Part shown: piece by piece, positions 1 through 9,734 of the stretch
Position numbering within the stretch: the stretch's first letter is position 1
How the letters are laid out: each line of letters starts with the position of its first letter
Assembly: GCF_002556635.1 (NCBI RefSeq)
Contig: NZ_MWMO01000019.1
Location: 1 to 64,000 of the forward strand
Direction of reading: 5' to 3'
DNA: 64,000 bases
Source: Novosphingobium sp. PC22D
Lineage (GTDB): Bacteria > Pseudomonadota > Alphaproteobacteria > Sphingomonadales > Sphingomonadaceae
Position numbers and translations under genes: made by a program
Notes under the pieces: generated by a model
What the model was told of the DNA's origin: nothing
Databases searched by the model: none
What the model saw: only the letters and a program-made list of their open reading frames with translations

Positions 1-1079
1 CCACAACAGCTCGCCACAGCCCGCCGCGAATGGCCCTGCGCCGTCCCAGAGCCAAAATCGCATTGTTCACGGACGACGAGATAGGGCTCGGCAATGAGCG
101 CACGGGCGGCGCCGACCATGTCGCAAAGTCCTTCGGCCAACGCCTTTTCGCCGTCGGCGATCGAGGTGAGCCGACCCAGCACGCTCAGCACCGGCACCTT
201 CCCGGCGCCGTCGCGAACCGCCCTCACATAAGGAACGTAGGGATGCTCGGGCACAAAGGCCGGGGCCATCCCGTAAAAGAACTGGTTCGGCTCGATCGCG
301 ATATCCAGATCCACGAAATCCACCAGCCCGCCGCTCGTGAAGTGTTCGACGATCCCCCGCGCCTCGTCGGTGGAATATCCACCCGAGACCAATTCGTCGC
401 AGTTGAGCCGCATGCCAACGGCGAGGTCGCTGCCCGCCGCTTCGCGCACGCTCTCGAAAGCCTCCGTCGGAAAGCGCATACGATTTTCGAAGCTGCCGCC
501 ATATTCGTCGGTGCGGCGGTTGAAGTACGGGGACATGAACTGTTCGAGCTGCGCGCCATGCGCGGCGTGCATCATGATGCCGTCGTAGCCGGCCTCGCGC
601 AGGTTCCTGGCACCCGTCGCATAGGACTTGATCATCCGGCGGATCTCGTCGCGCGTCATTTCCCGGGTGGTCATGCCCCGATCGAAATGATTGTACTGCA
701 CCATCGACGGCCCCATGGACGGTGCGGGCGTGCTGTATGGCTGCCACTGGCCGGGACGCCCCCACCAGTAGAAGAGCTCCGCGAATATCTTGCCGCCGGC
801 GTCGTGGATCGCCTCTGACAGCGCACGCAGGCCCGGAATGTTCTCGGCCGCCTCGGGCGAAGGCTGCACCAGGTTCGTGCGGTGCGGCACGGTCATGCTC
901 AGGATGATCAACCCGCAGCCGCCCTTCACCCGCTCGACGTAGTAGCTGATCACATCTTCGGTCGGCGCCCCTTGCGCGTCCGTCATGGGCTGCACATGAG
1001 GAGACGCGTAAAAGCGATTTTGAAGTCTGACAGGCCCCAGATCGATTGGCTGGAAAATGTTTGGATACTTCGGGTGCAT
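1..1079 (-). CDS. NADH:flavin oxidoreductase, old yellow enzyme / 2,4-dienoyl-CoA reductase class (3' end outside window)
   Basis: The reverse-strand frame starts at ATG 1079 after a purine-rich GGAAGAAGG and stays open to the window edge, giving about 359 residues. It reads as the FMN-binding TIM barrel of the old yellow enzyme family: N-terminal 'PIDLGPVRLQNRFY', the active-site block 'HAAHGAQLEQFMSPYFNRR' followed by 'DEYGGSFENR', and the late FMN-phosphate segment 'MVGAARALIAEP'. Relatives reduce alpha,beta-unsaturated carbonyls or dienoyl-CoAs, and the larger ones carry a 4Fe-4S cluster and an FAD domain; whether those exist here cannot be seen. It lies 77 bp downstream of a broken TonB receptor and is probably co-transcribed with it. 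The substrate is unknown. Confidence 0.88.
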   Translation of the reverse strand, partial: MHPKYPNIFQPIDLGPVRLQNRFYASPHVQPMTDAQGAPTEDVISYYVERVKGGCGLIILSMTVPHRTNLVQPSPEAAENIPGLRALSEAIHDAGGKIFAELFYWWGRPGQWQPYSTPAPSMGPSMVQYNHFDRGMTTREMTRDEIRRMIKSYATGARNLREAGYDGIMMHAAHGAQLEQFMSPYFNRRTDEYGGSFENRMRFPTEAFESVREAAGSDLAVGMRLNCDELVSGGYSTDEARGIVEHFTSGGLVDFVDLDIAIEPNQFFYGMAPAFVPEHPYVPYVRAVRDGAGKVPVLSVLGRLTSIADGEKALAEGLCDMVGAARALIAEPYLVVREQCDFGSGTAQGHSRRAVASCC

Positions 1080-1156
1080 CTTGCCTTCTTCCTAAATGCG
1101 GGCAGTCTCTCTTCCGCCTCTCGTCACCGTTCGACTTCGTTGCTTCCGGAAATTTC

Positions 1157-3523
1157 CTAGAAACGAAACGATGCCTGAAGCGCGACTTCACGAGGACGAT
1201 TGAAAACGCCGTAATATTGCTCGGGATTTCCAGTGAAGGGCTGCTGGAAATTGTAGATCATGTAGTACGAGTTGGTCAGGTTCCGCCCGATCAGAGCAAG
1301 TTCGAGGCCCTTGTCTTCGTCAGATGCGACACGCACGGAGGCGTTCAGCAGCCAATATCCATCCTGGACGCCGCCCGGAGCGAAGTCCGTGTTGGTCTGG
1401 TACGACGAGGAATAGCTGGTGCTGACCGAGATCCTCGAGTTCCAGCCGCCGCCGAGGTCGATCAGGTAGTTGCCGCCGAACGACAAGTTCCACTTGGGCG
1501 CCCGGTTTGGAGCCTTGCCCGAGTTGTCCTGGAAGCCGCCGATACAGCCCTCTGCCTCGGTCTGACCGCTATAGCAGGCGGCATTTTCGAAGCTGACATA
1601 CTCGGCATCGTTGTAGCCGAGGTTGCCGTTGAACGAGAGCCTGTCGGTGGGCTGAAAGGTCGCCGTCGCGGTCACGCCGGTCGTGCGGACCTTGGCGGCA
1701 TTGAAGATCCGGCTGCGCAGCGCATCCACGTCGTAGGACGCGACCTGGAGCCCCTTGTAGTCGTAATAGTAGCCGGTGACGTCGAACTGAAGCGTACCGT
1801 CCGCGAGCGTCCCCTTGTAGCCGACCTCGAAACCCTCGACCTCCTCGTTGCCGAACTTGACGGTATCCACGGTGGCAGCCGGGGACAGGAGCGCGTCATT
1901 GGAAATGCCGCCCGCCTTGTAACCCGTCTTGTAGGCGGCAAAGAGCAGGTGATCGCGCGATGGCTTCCAGGAAACCGTCACTTCGGGCGAGAGATTGTCG
2001 TCCTTGTAGACCGGGAACAGCGCATCGCCCTGCGCTCGCAGCCCACCGATCGCGATACTGTTGGGATTGACGTACTTGTTTACGAGAACAGCGGACTTCT
2101 TGTCCTTGCTGTAGCGAAGGCCACCCGAAAGCTCGATTGTAGGCGTAAGCTGATAGTTTACCGCACCAAAGAAGGATATCGACCTGGTATCCGTATCCGA
2201 AGTGCTCGCAGCATCGGCATATGTATCGAATACCGGATCGTAAGTATGAAAGAGATCGGGTGCATTGACCCAGTAGCGCTTCCCGTCCTCGAAGAAGCCG
2301 CCCACCATGAAATTGAACGGCCCCTCGAATTCGGAGGTGAGCCGGATTTCCTGGGTGAACTGGCGGTAATCGTGCTTCGATGGCACCAGCGCCTGCGCGA
2401 AAGCGCCGTAGTCGGCGTTGTAGGACCCCGCCTCGTTCTGATCGTAGTATCCGCTTGTCGAGGCGAGTTCGAGGGCGCCGAAACGCTTGTTCAGTCGCAG
2501 GGACGCGATGAAGAACTCGCCCTCGTCGTACAGGACGCCATCCTTCACATCGACTTCCGGCCATTTCCCGGCAAATTGCGACGGGATGGAGGACTCCGCC
2601 TTGACCCGGTCCTTCCTGCAGTCCGCATTGGGAATAGGAATGCCGGACTGCGTGGGAATTGTCGTACTGCCGATGCAGAAGGTTTCGCCGTAGCCCGTCC
2701 GGCCGTTGCCCTCATGGTCGTGGTACATGAGCTTGGCTTCGGCGTCGAAGTCGGGGGACGGCTCCCAGGACAAGGTCAGCCGAGCGGCGTATTCCTCGGT
2801 TTCGGGTGACCGTTTGCCGTGCCGCGCGCCCGGAATGGCCACGCCCGGCTGAAAGGGGTTCTCGATCGGCACGGCGACGTTCTTGATCCAGCCGTCCATC
2901 TTGCTCGCCCGCATGGCGAGGCGGGCGCCGAAGGTGTCGGAAAGCGGCCCGGAAATCGCGGCTTCGGCATAGCGCTGGCGAGCCTTGATCTAGTACCCGG
3001 CGCGAACGAAGCCTTCCAGTTCATCGGTCGGCCCGGCGCTCCTGACCGAGATCACGCCCGCCGGCGAATTCTTGCCGAAATAGAGGGCCTGGGGCCCCTG
3101 CATGACTTCGACCTGCGCGATATCGAACAGGGTCGTGCCGATGATTTTCCCCCGGCTCAACTGCACACCATCGTAAACGAAGGAAACGCTCTGATCCAAG
3201 GCGCCGTCGGTCGGGGTCGTGCTGATGCCACGCATCGTGATGATGGCCCCGGTGCCGCTGTTTCCCTTGCCGATGATGACCTGGGGCGCCAATTCGCTCA
3301 GCTTCAACAGGTCCGTCGTCAGATTGTTCTCGATCGCTTCTTTGGTGATCGGAATGACGGTCACCGGCACATCCTGAAGCGTTTCTTCGCGTCGACGCGC
3401 GGTGACGATGATCTCGTTGCCTCTGGTCTCGGCCGCGCCAGCCTGCGCAAGGGCTTGATGCGGCGTCAACATCGTCACAGCAGCCACAGCGGCGGATGGC
3501 AGCAAAATGCCCTTCTCAGTCAT
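1157..3523 (-). pseudogene. TonB-dependent receptor interrupted by an in-frame amber stop
   Basis: Translation from ATG 3523 (GGAGGAG just upstream) gives a signal peptide ending 'HQALAQA', then the plug domain ('IIVTARRREETLQDVPV', 'ITMRGISTTPTDG', 'VEVMQGPQALYFGKNSPAG'). At 2990-2992 a TAG stops the frame after 177 residues. The same frame continues without any shift ('IKARQRYAEAAISGPLSD') through a normal beta-barrel to a C-terminal Phe ('VALQASFRF'), about 788 codons in all. Everything except that codon looks intact, so this is either a recent nonsense mutation (from GAG or CAG) or a sequence error. Family role: energised uptake of a bulky ligand across the outer membrane. The LysR gene upstream and the reductase downstream suggest an aromatic or terpenoid ligand, which is inference. 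Confidence 0.85.
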
Positions 3524-3671
3524 GTCCTCTCCTCCCAATCCGATTGGACTCCACCGCAGACCTTTTCGATCCTTGCGCGGTGAAGTCGCCCGACCATGGG
3601 CGAATTGCGCTTATGCCCGCCAATGCCGTTTTCCTGCACTGGCTATACCGTTTCGGCATTAGCGATCGAAT

Positions 3672-3712
3672 GGCGAAGAATTTATTATTTTATTATAATG
3701 CTTTACGAGAAT
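3672..3712 (-). promoter_or_regulatory. AT-rich island upstream of the TonB receptor
   Basis: A roughly 40-bp stretch made almost only of A and T stands out in GC-rich DNA, about 150 bp before the receptor start and after the LysR stop. Such islands commonly hold promoter and LysR-type operator sequences. No exact -35/-10 pair or transcript start is claimed. Confidence 0.35.
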
Positions 3713-3794
3713 CGGCGGCAAAAATAGAGCCAGGCCGAAAAACCGGGACCGGCAGGCAATTCGATGATGTCGCGGCACGTGTCCCGCCGCGGTG

Positions 3795-4685
3795 TCAGGC
3801 CAGCCTTTCGCGCAGCTTGTCGACGAAACTGAGAATCGCGGGCGTCTCGCGTTCCGCTCTCCACGCGGCATAGGCGTGACGCGTAAGGCGCAGGTCAACC
3901 ACATCGAGAACGGCAAGCTCGGTGCCGACCATCTCTTCGACAGCCAGCGGGATACAGAACCCAAGCCCGATCCGCTCGCGCACGAAGTGCGCGATGACAC
4001 GCATATCGAATGCCTCGATCGCGACCTTGGGCCGCAGCCCACCATTGAGGCACGCGGACATTAGCGGATTGTAGACTTCGGCGGCCTCGTCAAACGGTGG
4101 GAATACCAGCTCATAGTCGTTGAGATCGGCAAGGTAGACCTGGTCCTTGCCGCAAAGAGGATGATCGACGGGCACCAGCAACCGCAGGGGTTCGGACCGC
4201 AGGAGGATGGTCCTCAGGTCCGTGGGAATCGGCGCGAACGTGAACATCACACCGACGTCTATCTCGCTGAACTGCAGCGACCTGAGCTGGTCGGCGGTGC
4301 TTGCCAGCCTCATATGGAATTCGACGTCCGGCAACGCGTTGCGCACGTCTGCGAAAGCGCCCACGACGCGGCCGATATGCGCGCCGTTCAGGGACAACGC
4401 GACCTGCACCACCCCGAGTTGCCCTGCCGCCGCGCGTTTGAACCGCGTGCCCGCCAGATCGAACTGCGGCAGCAGGCGCCTCGCCTCGGCATAGAGCACC
4501 TCTCCGGCAGGCGTCAGCGTGACGCCAGCGGCCGACCTGAAGAAAATGTCGGAACCGAGTTCGCCCTCGAGATCGCGGATCTGCCTCGAAAGCGCAGGCT
4601 GGGCGATGCGAAGCACACCCGAAGCGCGATTGAAGCTGCCTTCGTTCGCGATCGTGACCAGAAAACGCAACTGCTTTAGATCCAC
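3795..4685 (-). CDS. LysR-family transcriptional regulator
   Basis: A 296-residue protein starting at GTG 4685, chosen because GGGAGGG lies directly upstream and the product then begins with the canonical LysR start 'VDLKQLRFLVTIANEGSF'. An upstream ATG at 4706 is possible but would overlap that ribosome site. Residues about 1-60 form the winged helix-turn-helix ('FNRASGVLRIAQPALSRQIRDLE'). The rest is the periplasmic-binding-like effector domain ('VQVALSLNGAHIG', 'LLVPVDHPLCGK', 'GLGFCIPLAVEEM'). It is encoded just upstream of, and on the same strand as, the broken TonB receptor and the flavin reductase, which it probably controls. The effector is unknown. Confidence 0.9.
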   Translation of the reverse strand: MDLKQLRFLVTIANEGSFNRASGVLRIAQPALSRQIRDLEGELGSDIFFRSAAGVTLTPAGEVLYAEARRLLPQFDLAGTRFKRAAAGQLGVVQVALSLNGAHIGRVVGAFADVRNALPDVEFHMRLASTADQLRSLQFSEIDVGVMFTFAPIPTDLRTILLRSEPLRLLVPVDHPLCGKDQVYLADLNDYELVFPPFDEAAEVYNPLMSACLNGGLRPKVAIEAFDMRVIAHFVRERIGLGFCIPLAVEEMVGTELAVLDVVDLRLTRHAYAAWRAERETPAILSFVDKLRERLA

Positions 4686-4937
4686 GGCACCCTCCCAGGC
4701 GCTCATGCCCGCTCTTGTTACCGGTCCGCAACCTGGATTTGCGACGTGTTCCGCAAGCCGCCCGGCGCCATTTTCCCGGATACGGCGGTTGAGAGGCCAC
4801 GCCGGAGAGTGCGCCGTCGTTCGAAGGCTTCGCGATCGAATTGCGGGTTTTCGGTGATGCCCCGAAGCCGCGCGGGCGGACCGCTCAGAAAGGCAGGTCC
4901 GAGCGTCTGCGAAGAGCAAGGGCCGAACCTCGCGGGG

Positions 4938-6704
4938 CTAGCGTTTCGCCGACCTGGTCGCGCCGCCTTCCCCGCCAGCGCGGTGAGGGCCGTCTTGACT
5001 CGAGTATTCGCGCTCCTGATCGACGACCGATCTCGCCACGTCATCGGGAACCCCAAGGCCGAAGAGGAGCGATTCCGAAAGCTGGAGGCTGGCTTCGGTC
5101 GTTTCGGGAATCGCGTCGTAAGCCCCCAGGCTCCTCACCTTGCGGGCATGATCGGGATCGCGTGCCCGGGCGTAGATGGGAATATGCGGCCACGATTTGT
5201 GAACCGCGGACACGATGCGTTCGGCAGCGCTTCTCTGGTCCATCGTGGTGACGAAGGCTGCGGCGTGCTCGATGCCGATATGGCGCAGCAATTCGGGATT
5301 GCTGGCATCGCCGAAGTAGATCGGAAGACCGCGCGCCTTTTCCGTGGCGACGAGATGGGGATCGGAATCGATCGCGACATAGCGGATGCGCTGCCCCTCG
5401 AGGATCCTGCCGAGCGTGCGCCCGACCCGGCCGAACCCGCCGATCACGATCGCTTCGGACGCGACATCTTCGGGCATGGCGTTCGCGGTCTCCTGCTCCG
5501 ATGCCGCGACCGCGTTCCCGATCTTGCGCCCCGACCATGCGAGCCCGGGCGAAGCGAGCATCGTCACCACCACGACGGAAATCACGTACTGCGCGAGGTC
5601 GGGCGCCATGACCCCCATGCCCAGCGCCGCGGTCACCGCGACCAGCGCGAACTCGCCGCCTTCGCCAAGCAGCATGCCGGTTTCCATCGCGACGCCCCAG
5701 GGACGTCCGAAGGCGCGCACCAGCAGGACGAGGATGAGGGCCTTGCCGGCGATCAGGGCCGCGGCCGCCAGGCCAATTGCGGCAAGGTCGCTCCAGATCG
5801 CGGCCAGATCGAGCCTCATCCCCACCGAAATGAAGAACAGGGCCAGCAACAGGCCCTTGAAGGGCTCGATGTCGCTGTTCACCTGATGACGGTATTCCGT
5901 GCCGGAAAACAACAGGCCGGCCAGGAAGGCGCCGAGCGCCATCGAAAGCCCCGCCTGGGCCGTCAGCGCCGAGGTCCCCAGGATGAACAGCAGCACCGAG
6001 GCCATGAACATTTCGCGGCTTCCGCTGCTTCCCGCGAAGCGCAGGACCGGACGAACCACGAGGCGACCGATCGCGAATATGGCCGCAATCGCGAGCAGCG
6101 CTTCTGCGATCGACAGCGATACGGCCGCCCAGAACGAGCCTTCGACCTCGGACCCGAGCAGGCCGACGTAGAACAGGATCGGCACCACGGCGAGATCCTG
6201 CATCAACAGGACGCCGAACGCGGTCCTGCCGGCCTGCGACCCCAGCCGCAACTGTTCCGACAAGAGCTGCATGACGATGGCCGTCGAAGACAGCGCAAGG
6301 CACAGTCCGAGCAGAATCGCCGTCTGCGGCTCGGCGCCGAGAACGCCCGCGGCAAGTCCGATCGCGGCGGCGCTGAGCAGGATCTGCGCGGAACCGAGCC
6401 CGAACACCGTTCGCCGCATGCCCCAAAGCTGTCCGACCGACATCTCGAGGCCGATGCTGAACAGGAGAAATATCACGCCCAGTTCGCCGATCGTCTGGAC
6501 GCCTTCGAGGTCGGACACCACGAAATAGCCGATCGCGGGAAAGCGCTCCTCGAACCGACCGAGGCCGTAGGGGCCGATCACAAGCCCGATGCAAAGAAAG
6601 CCGAGAACCGGACTAATATTCAGCCGCCGCACGACCGGCATGACCAGGCCGGCGGCGGCCAGGAAAAGGATGATCTCTCGCAGGTATGGTATGTTGGCGT
6701 GCAT
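4938..6704 (-). CDS. Kef-type monovalent cation:proton antiporter (CPA2) with TrkA-N domain
   Basis: A 588-residue inner-membrane protein. Residues about 1-385 hold a dozen hydrophobic segments of the Na+/H+ exchanger fold ('SPVLGFLCIGLVIGPYGLG', 'FLLFSIGLEMSVGQLWGMR', 'GLLLALFFISVGMRLDL', 'LLGEGGEFALV'). Residues about 410-530 form a Rossmann RCK/TrkA-N domain ('AIVIGGFGRVGRTLGRILEGQ', 'YFGDASNPELLRHIGIEHA'), which in KefB/KefC binds nucleotide or glutathione adducts and gates K+ efflux. It is followed 62 bp upstream by a cation ATPase on the same strand, suggesting joint ion homeostasis. Which cation is moved is not visible. Confidence 0.92.
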   Translation of the reverse strand: MHANIPYLREIILFLAAAGLVMPVVRRLNISPVLGFLCIGLVIGPYGLGRFEERFPAIGYFVVSDLEGVQTIGELGVIFLLFSIGLEMSVGQLWGMRRTVFGLGSAQILLSAAAIGLAAGVLGAEPQTAILLGLCLALSSTAIVMQLLSEQLRLGSQAGRTAFGVLLMQDLAVVPILFYVGLLGSEVEGSFWAAVSLSIAEALLAIAAIFAIGRLVVRPVLRFAGSSGSREMFMASVLLFILGTSALTAQAGLSMALGAFLAGLLFSGTEYRHQVNSDIEPFKGLLLALFFISVGMRLDLAAIWSDLAAIGLAAAALIAGKALILVLLVRAFGRPWGVAMETGMLLGEGGEFALVAVTAALGMGVMAPDLAQYVISVVVVTMLASPGLAWSGRKIGNAVAASEQETANAMPEDVASEAIVIGGFGRVGRTLGRILEGQRIRYVAIDSDPHLVATEKARGLPIYFGDASNPELLRHIGIEHAAAFVTTMDQRSAAERIVSAVHKSWPHIPIYARARDPDHARKVRSLGAYDAIPETTEASLQLSESLLFGLGVPDDVARSVVDQEREYSSQDGPHRAGGEGGATRSAKR

Positions 6705-6766
6705 GCGCGGCCCCGGAGGAATCCTATGCTCGGATGTCGAGGGTCAAGGTTTGCAGCACGGGCACG

Positions 6767-9466
6767 TCATGCCCTCCTCAGCGCGAGCCGCATCTGCTTT
6801 TCGATCTCGATAACGGCGAAGAACAGCGCGCCGCAGCCGACGATCAGCAGGCCGTCGAGCAGGGGAACCGCACGCGTGTCGAAGATGGCCTGCATCGGCG
6901 GCAGATAGGTGATCGCGAACTGGGCAAGAGTGATCACGACCACGCAGGTCCAGACGATCCGCGTTCCCTTGACGGCCTGCCAGGTGAGCGATGTCCCGTA
7001 GATGTTCCGAATGAAGAACAGGTGGAATATTTCCAGCACGACCAGCATGTTGAGTGCCATGGTCCGTGCCAGCTCCTCGGGGTAGCCCTTGCCGGTCGCA
7101 TAGGCCGAAATGCCGAACACGGCGACGATGAACAGTCCCGAGACAAGCACCAGATGCCAGATTAGTTGGCCGTTCAGCAGCGGAACGTCGCGCCGCCGGG
7201 GTGGGCGCTGCATGGTTCCGGCTTCGGTCGGTTCGAATGCCAGCGCGATGCCGAGCGTTGTCGCGGTGATCAGGTTGACCCAGAGGATCTGGACCGGCGT
7301 GACCGGCAGCGCCATTCCGAAGAAGAGCGCGACGATGATGACGATCGCCTCGCCCGCGCTCGTCGGCAAGGTCCAGCTTATGACTTTCTTGATGTTATCG
7401 TAGACCGTCCGCCCCTCGCGGACCGCCGCGACGATCGAGGCGAAGTTGTCGTCGGCCAGGACGAACTCGGCGGCCTCCTTGGCCGCCTCGCTGCCCTTCA
7501 GTCCCATGGCCACGCCGGCATCCGCGCGCTTGAGGGCCGGGGCGTCATTGACGCCGTCGCCGGTCATCGCGACGGTGAGACCGTGCGACTGGAGCGCCGT
7601 GACCAGCCGCAGCTTATGCTCCGGGCTCGTCCGCGCGAAAACGTCGGCCTCGACGACCACCGCCGCGAGCTCGGCATCGTCCATCCGCTCGATCTCGGCG
7701 CCCGTCACGACCTTGTCGGGGTTTATCAGGCCGACTTGCCGGGCGATGGCAGAGGCCGTGCCCGCATGGTCGCCGGTGATCATCTTCACGCGGATTCCGG
7801 CCTCGATGCATTCGGCCACCGCCGCCACGCTTTCCGCGCGGGGCGGGTCGATCAGCCCGACCAGGCCGACCAGCACCATCTGCCCTTCCAGATCGGCGCC
7901 GCTCAGCACGCGGCGATCGGGCGATGCCGAACGCACCGCCAGCGCCAGCACGCGCTGCCCTTGCGCGGCCATGCGGTCGATCTGTCCAAGCCAGTAGTCC
8001 GTATCGAGCTTGCCGGTTCCGCCCTCGTGACAGAGTTGGCTCGCGCACATCTCGAGAATGCGTTCGGGCGCGCCCTTGGCATGGATCAGAGCGTTGCCCT
8101 CCCGATCATGATGCAGCACCGCCATGTACCGGCTGCCCGCATCGAAGGGGATGCTGTCTATCCTCGACCACGCCGCGAAACTTTCATGACCGTCGGGCAT
8201 GATCTTTCCGGCTAGGGCCTTGAGCGCGCCTTCCATAGGATCGCCTTCGACCCGCCAGCCATCCTCGGCGGAATGCAGCGCCGCGTCGTTGCACAAGGCC
8301 GCGCCTCTGGCGAACTCGGCGAGAATGGCATGGTCCTCGAGGGCGACTTCGGTGTCGTCGAGACGGATCGAGCCGACCGGCGCATAACCGTCGCCGCCGA
8401 CCGACAGGAGGTGATCGGTGGTCGCAAGCGAGGCGGCCATCATTTCATTTCGCGTCAGCGTTCCCGTCTTGTCGCTGCAGATCACAGACACCGCGCCCAG
8501 CGTCTCGATGGCCGGAAGCCTGCGCACGATCGCGTTGCGCCGCGCCATGGCCTTGACGCCGACCGCCAGGGTGATCGTCAGCACGGCGGGAAGTCCCTCG
8601 GGGATCGCCGCCACCGAAAGGCTGACGACGGCCATGAAAAGATCCCCGAAAGGCAGATTCCCCACGAAGTAGCCGTAGACGAGCAGAATTGCCGCGATCA
8701 GCAGGATCAGGAGCGTGAGCCAGCGCGCAAATACGTCCATTTGCCGGATCAGCGGCGTCGTCAGCGTCTCGACGCCGCGCAACATGCCGCTGATGCGCCC
8801 GATCTCGGTATCCTCGCCGGTCGCGACGGCGATGCCAAGCCCCGTGCCCCGCACGACCAGGGTGCCGCTGAAGGCCATGCAGGCGCGGTCTCCCAGCGCG
8901 GCATCGGCGGCAACCGGCGCGACGCCCTTGTCCGCAGGCACGGACTCGCCGGTCAGGATGGCCTCTTCCACCGACAGACCCGTCGCCTCGATCAGCCGCA
9001 GATCGGCGGGAACGCGTTCGCCGGCCTCCAGCAGGATGATGTCGCCCGGAACGACAGCATGGCTTTCGATGGTCGCGCGCTTGCCGTCGCGAAGAGCCGA
9101 TGTGTGCGGGGTGAGCATCTGGCGAATGGCGTCCATCGCCTGTTCGGCGCGCCCTTCCTGGATGAAGCCGATGATGGCGTTGACGACGACCACGGCAAGA
9201 ATCACGCTGGTATCGATCCAGTGTCCCAGCGCGGCGGTGATCAGCGCCGCGAAAAGCAGGACATAGATCAGGAGATTGTGAAACTGGCCGAAAAAGCGGA
9301 GCAACCCGCTGCGACGCGGCGGTTCGGGGAGCTGGTTCGGGCCGAAGCGTTGCAGACGAAGACGGGCGTTCTCGGACGACAGGCCGGCGGGCCCGCTGTC
9401 CAGCGCCGCGAAACTCTCGTCGACGCTCCTGGCATGAAAGCCGGCTTCGATTTCACTGGGGCCCAA
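6767..9466 (-). CDS. P2-type cation-transporting ATPase (Ca2+/Mn2+-like)
   Basis: About 899 residues. The TTG at 9466 is the chosen start because AAGGAGG sits 5 nt upstream; the frame also opens from a TTG at 9538 but that has no ribosome site and adds an unconserved tail. Visible elements in order: N-terminal cation ATPase domain ('SVDESFAALDSGPAGLSS'), actuator 'TGES' near residue 172, transmembrane 'PEGLP' of P2A pumps, phosphorylation motif 'DKTGT' near residue 332, hinge 'TGDGVNDAPALKRADAGVAMG', and a C-terminal membrane domain of six helices. It should export a divalent cation at the cost of ATP; the precise ion is inferred only from the PEGLP motif. Confidence 0.93.
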   Translation of the reverse strand: MGPSEIEAGFHARSVDESFAALDSGPAGLSSENARLRLQRFGPNQLPEPPRRSGLLRFFGQFHNLLIYVLLFAALITAALGHWIDTSVILAVVVVNAIIGFIQEGRAEQAMDAIRQMLTPHTSALRDGKRATIESHAVVPGDIILLEAGERVPADLRLIEATGLSVEEAILTGESVPADKGVAPVAADAALGDRACMAFSGTLVVRGTGLGIAVATGEDTEIGRISGMLRGVETLTTPLIRQMDVFARWLTLLILLIAAILLVYGYFVGNLPFGDLFMAVVSLSVAAIPEGLPAVLTITLAVGVKAMARRNAIVRRLPAIETLGAVSVICSDKTGTLTRNEMMAASLATTDHLLSVGGDGYAPVGSIRLDDTEVALEDHAILAEFARGAALCNDAALHSAEDGWRVEGDPMEGALKALAGKIMPDGHESFAAWSRIDSIPFDAGSRYMAVLHHDREGNALIHAKGAPERILEMCASQLCHEGGTGKLDTDYWLGQIDRMAAQGQRVLALAVRSASPDRRVLSGADLEGQMVLVGLVGLIDPPRAESVAAVAECIEAGIRVKMITGDHAGTASAIARQVGLINPDKVVTGAEIERMDDAELAAVVVEADVFARTSPEHKLRLVTALQSHGLTVAMTGDGVNDAPALKRADAGVAMGLKGSEAAKEAAEFVLADDNFASIVAAVREGRTVYDNIKKVISWTLPTSAGEAIVIIVALFFGMALPVTPVQILWVNLITATTLGIALAFEPTEAGTMQRPPRRRDVPLLNGQLIWHLVLVSGLFIVAVFGISAYATGKGYPEELARTMALNMLVVLEIFHLFFIRNIYGTSLTWQAVKGTRIVWTCVVVITLAQFAITYLPPMQAIFDTRAVPLLDGLLIVGCGALFFAVIEIEKQMRLALRRA

Positions 9467-9595
9467 AAGTGCCTCCTTGCTCTCGTGGTTCCCGGGTGTC
9501 CGAGCCAACAGGAGAATGCTTCGCCCTGGAGACAACAATCAACCTACGCACCACTGAATATGAGATGGACGCAGCGTGGCGCAACAGGAACACGC

Positions 9596-9613
9596 TATCA
9601 TTCGGTATCATTC
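9596..9613. promoter_or_regulatory. Tandem 8-bp direct repeat upstream of the P-type ATPase
   Basis: TATCATTC occurs twice, separated by GG, so the copies are one helical turn (10 bp) apart, 130-147 bp before the ATPase start. This spacing is typical of operators bound by tandem protomers. No regulator is identified. Confidence 0.3.
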
Positions 9614-9734
9614 TCACCATCATTCCGGACCGGATCGGCCATCACCGTCAATTGGCCCCCTAAAGACCCGGCCCTGGCGCCTGTGGTCGTCCGGACGTCG
9701 CCCCGCTTCGTGCGATCAGCGGAACAAGGCGAAG

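Noticed and set aside
4746..6908. 720-codon plus-strand frame opposite the Kef gene
   Set aside because: Arg/Asp/His-rich shadow of the antiporter on the other strand, with no ribosome site or family features.
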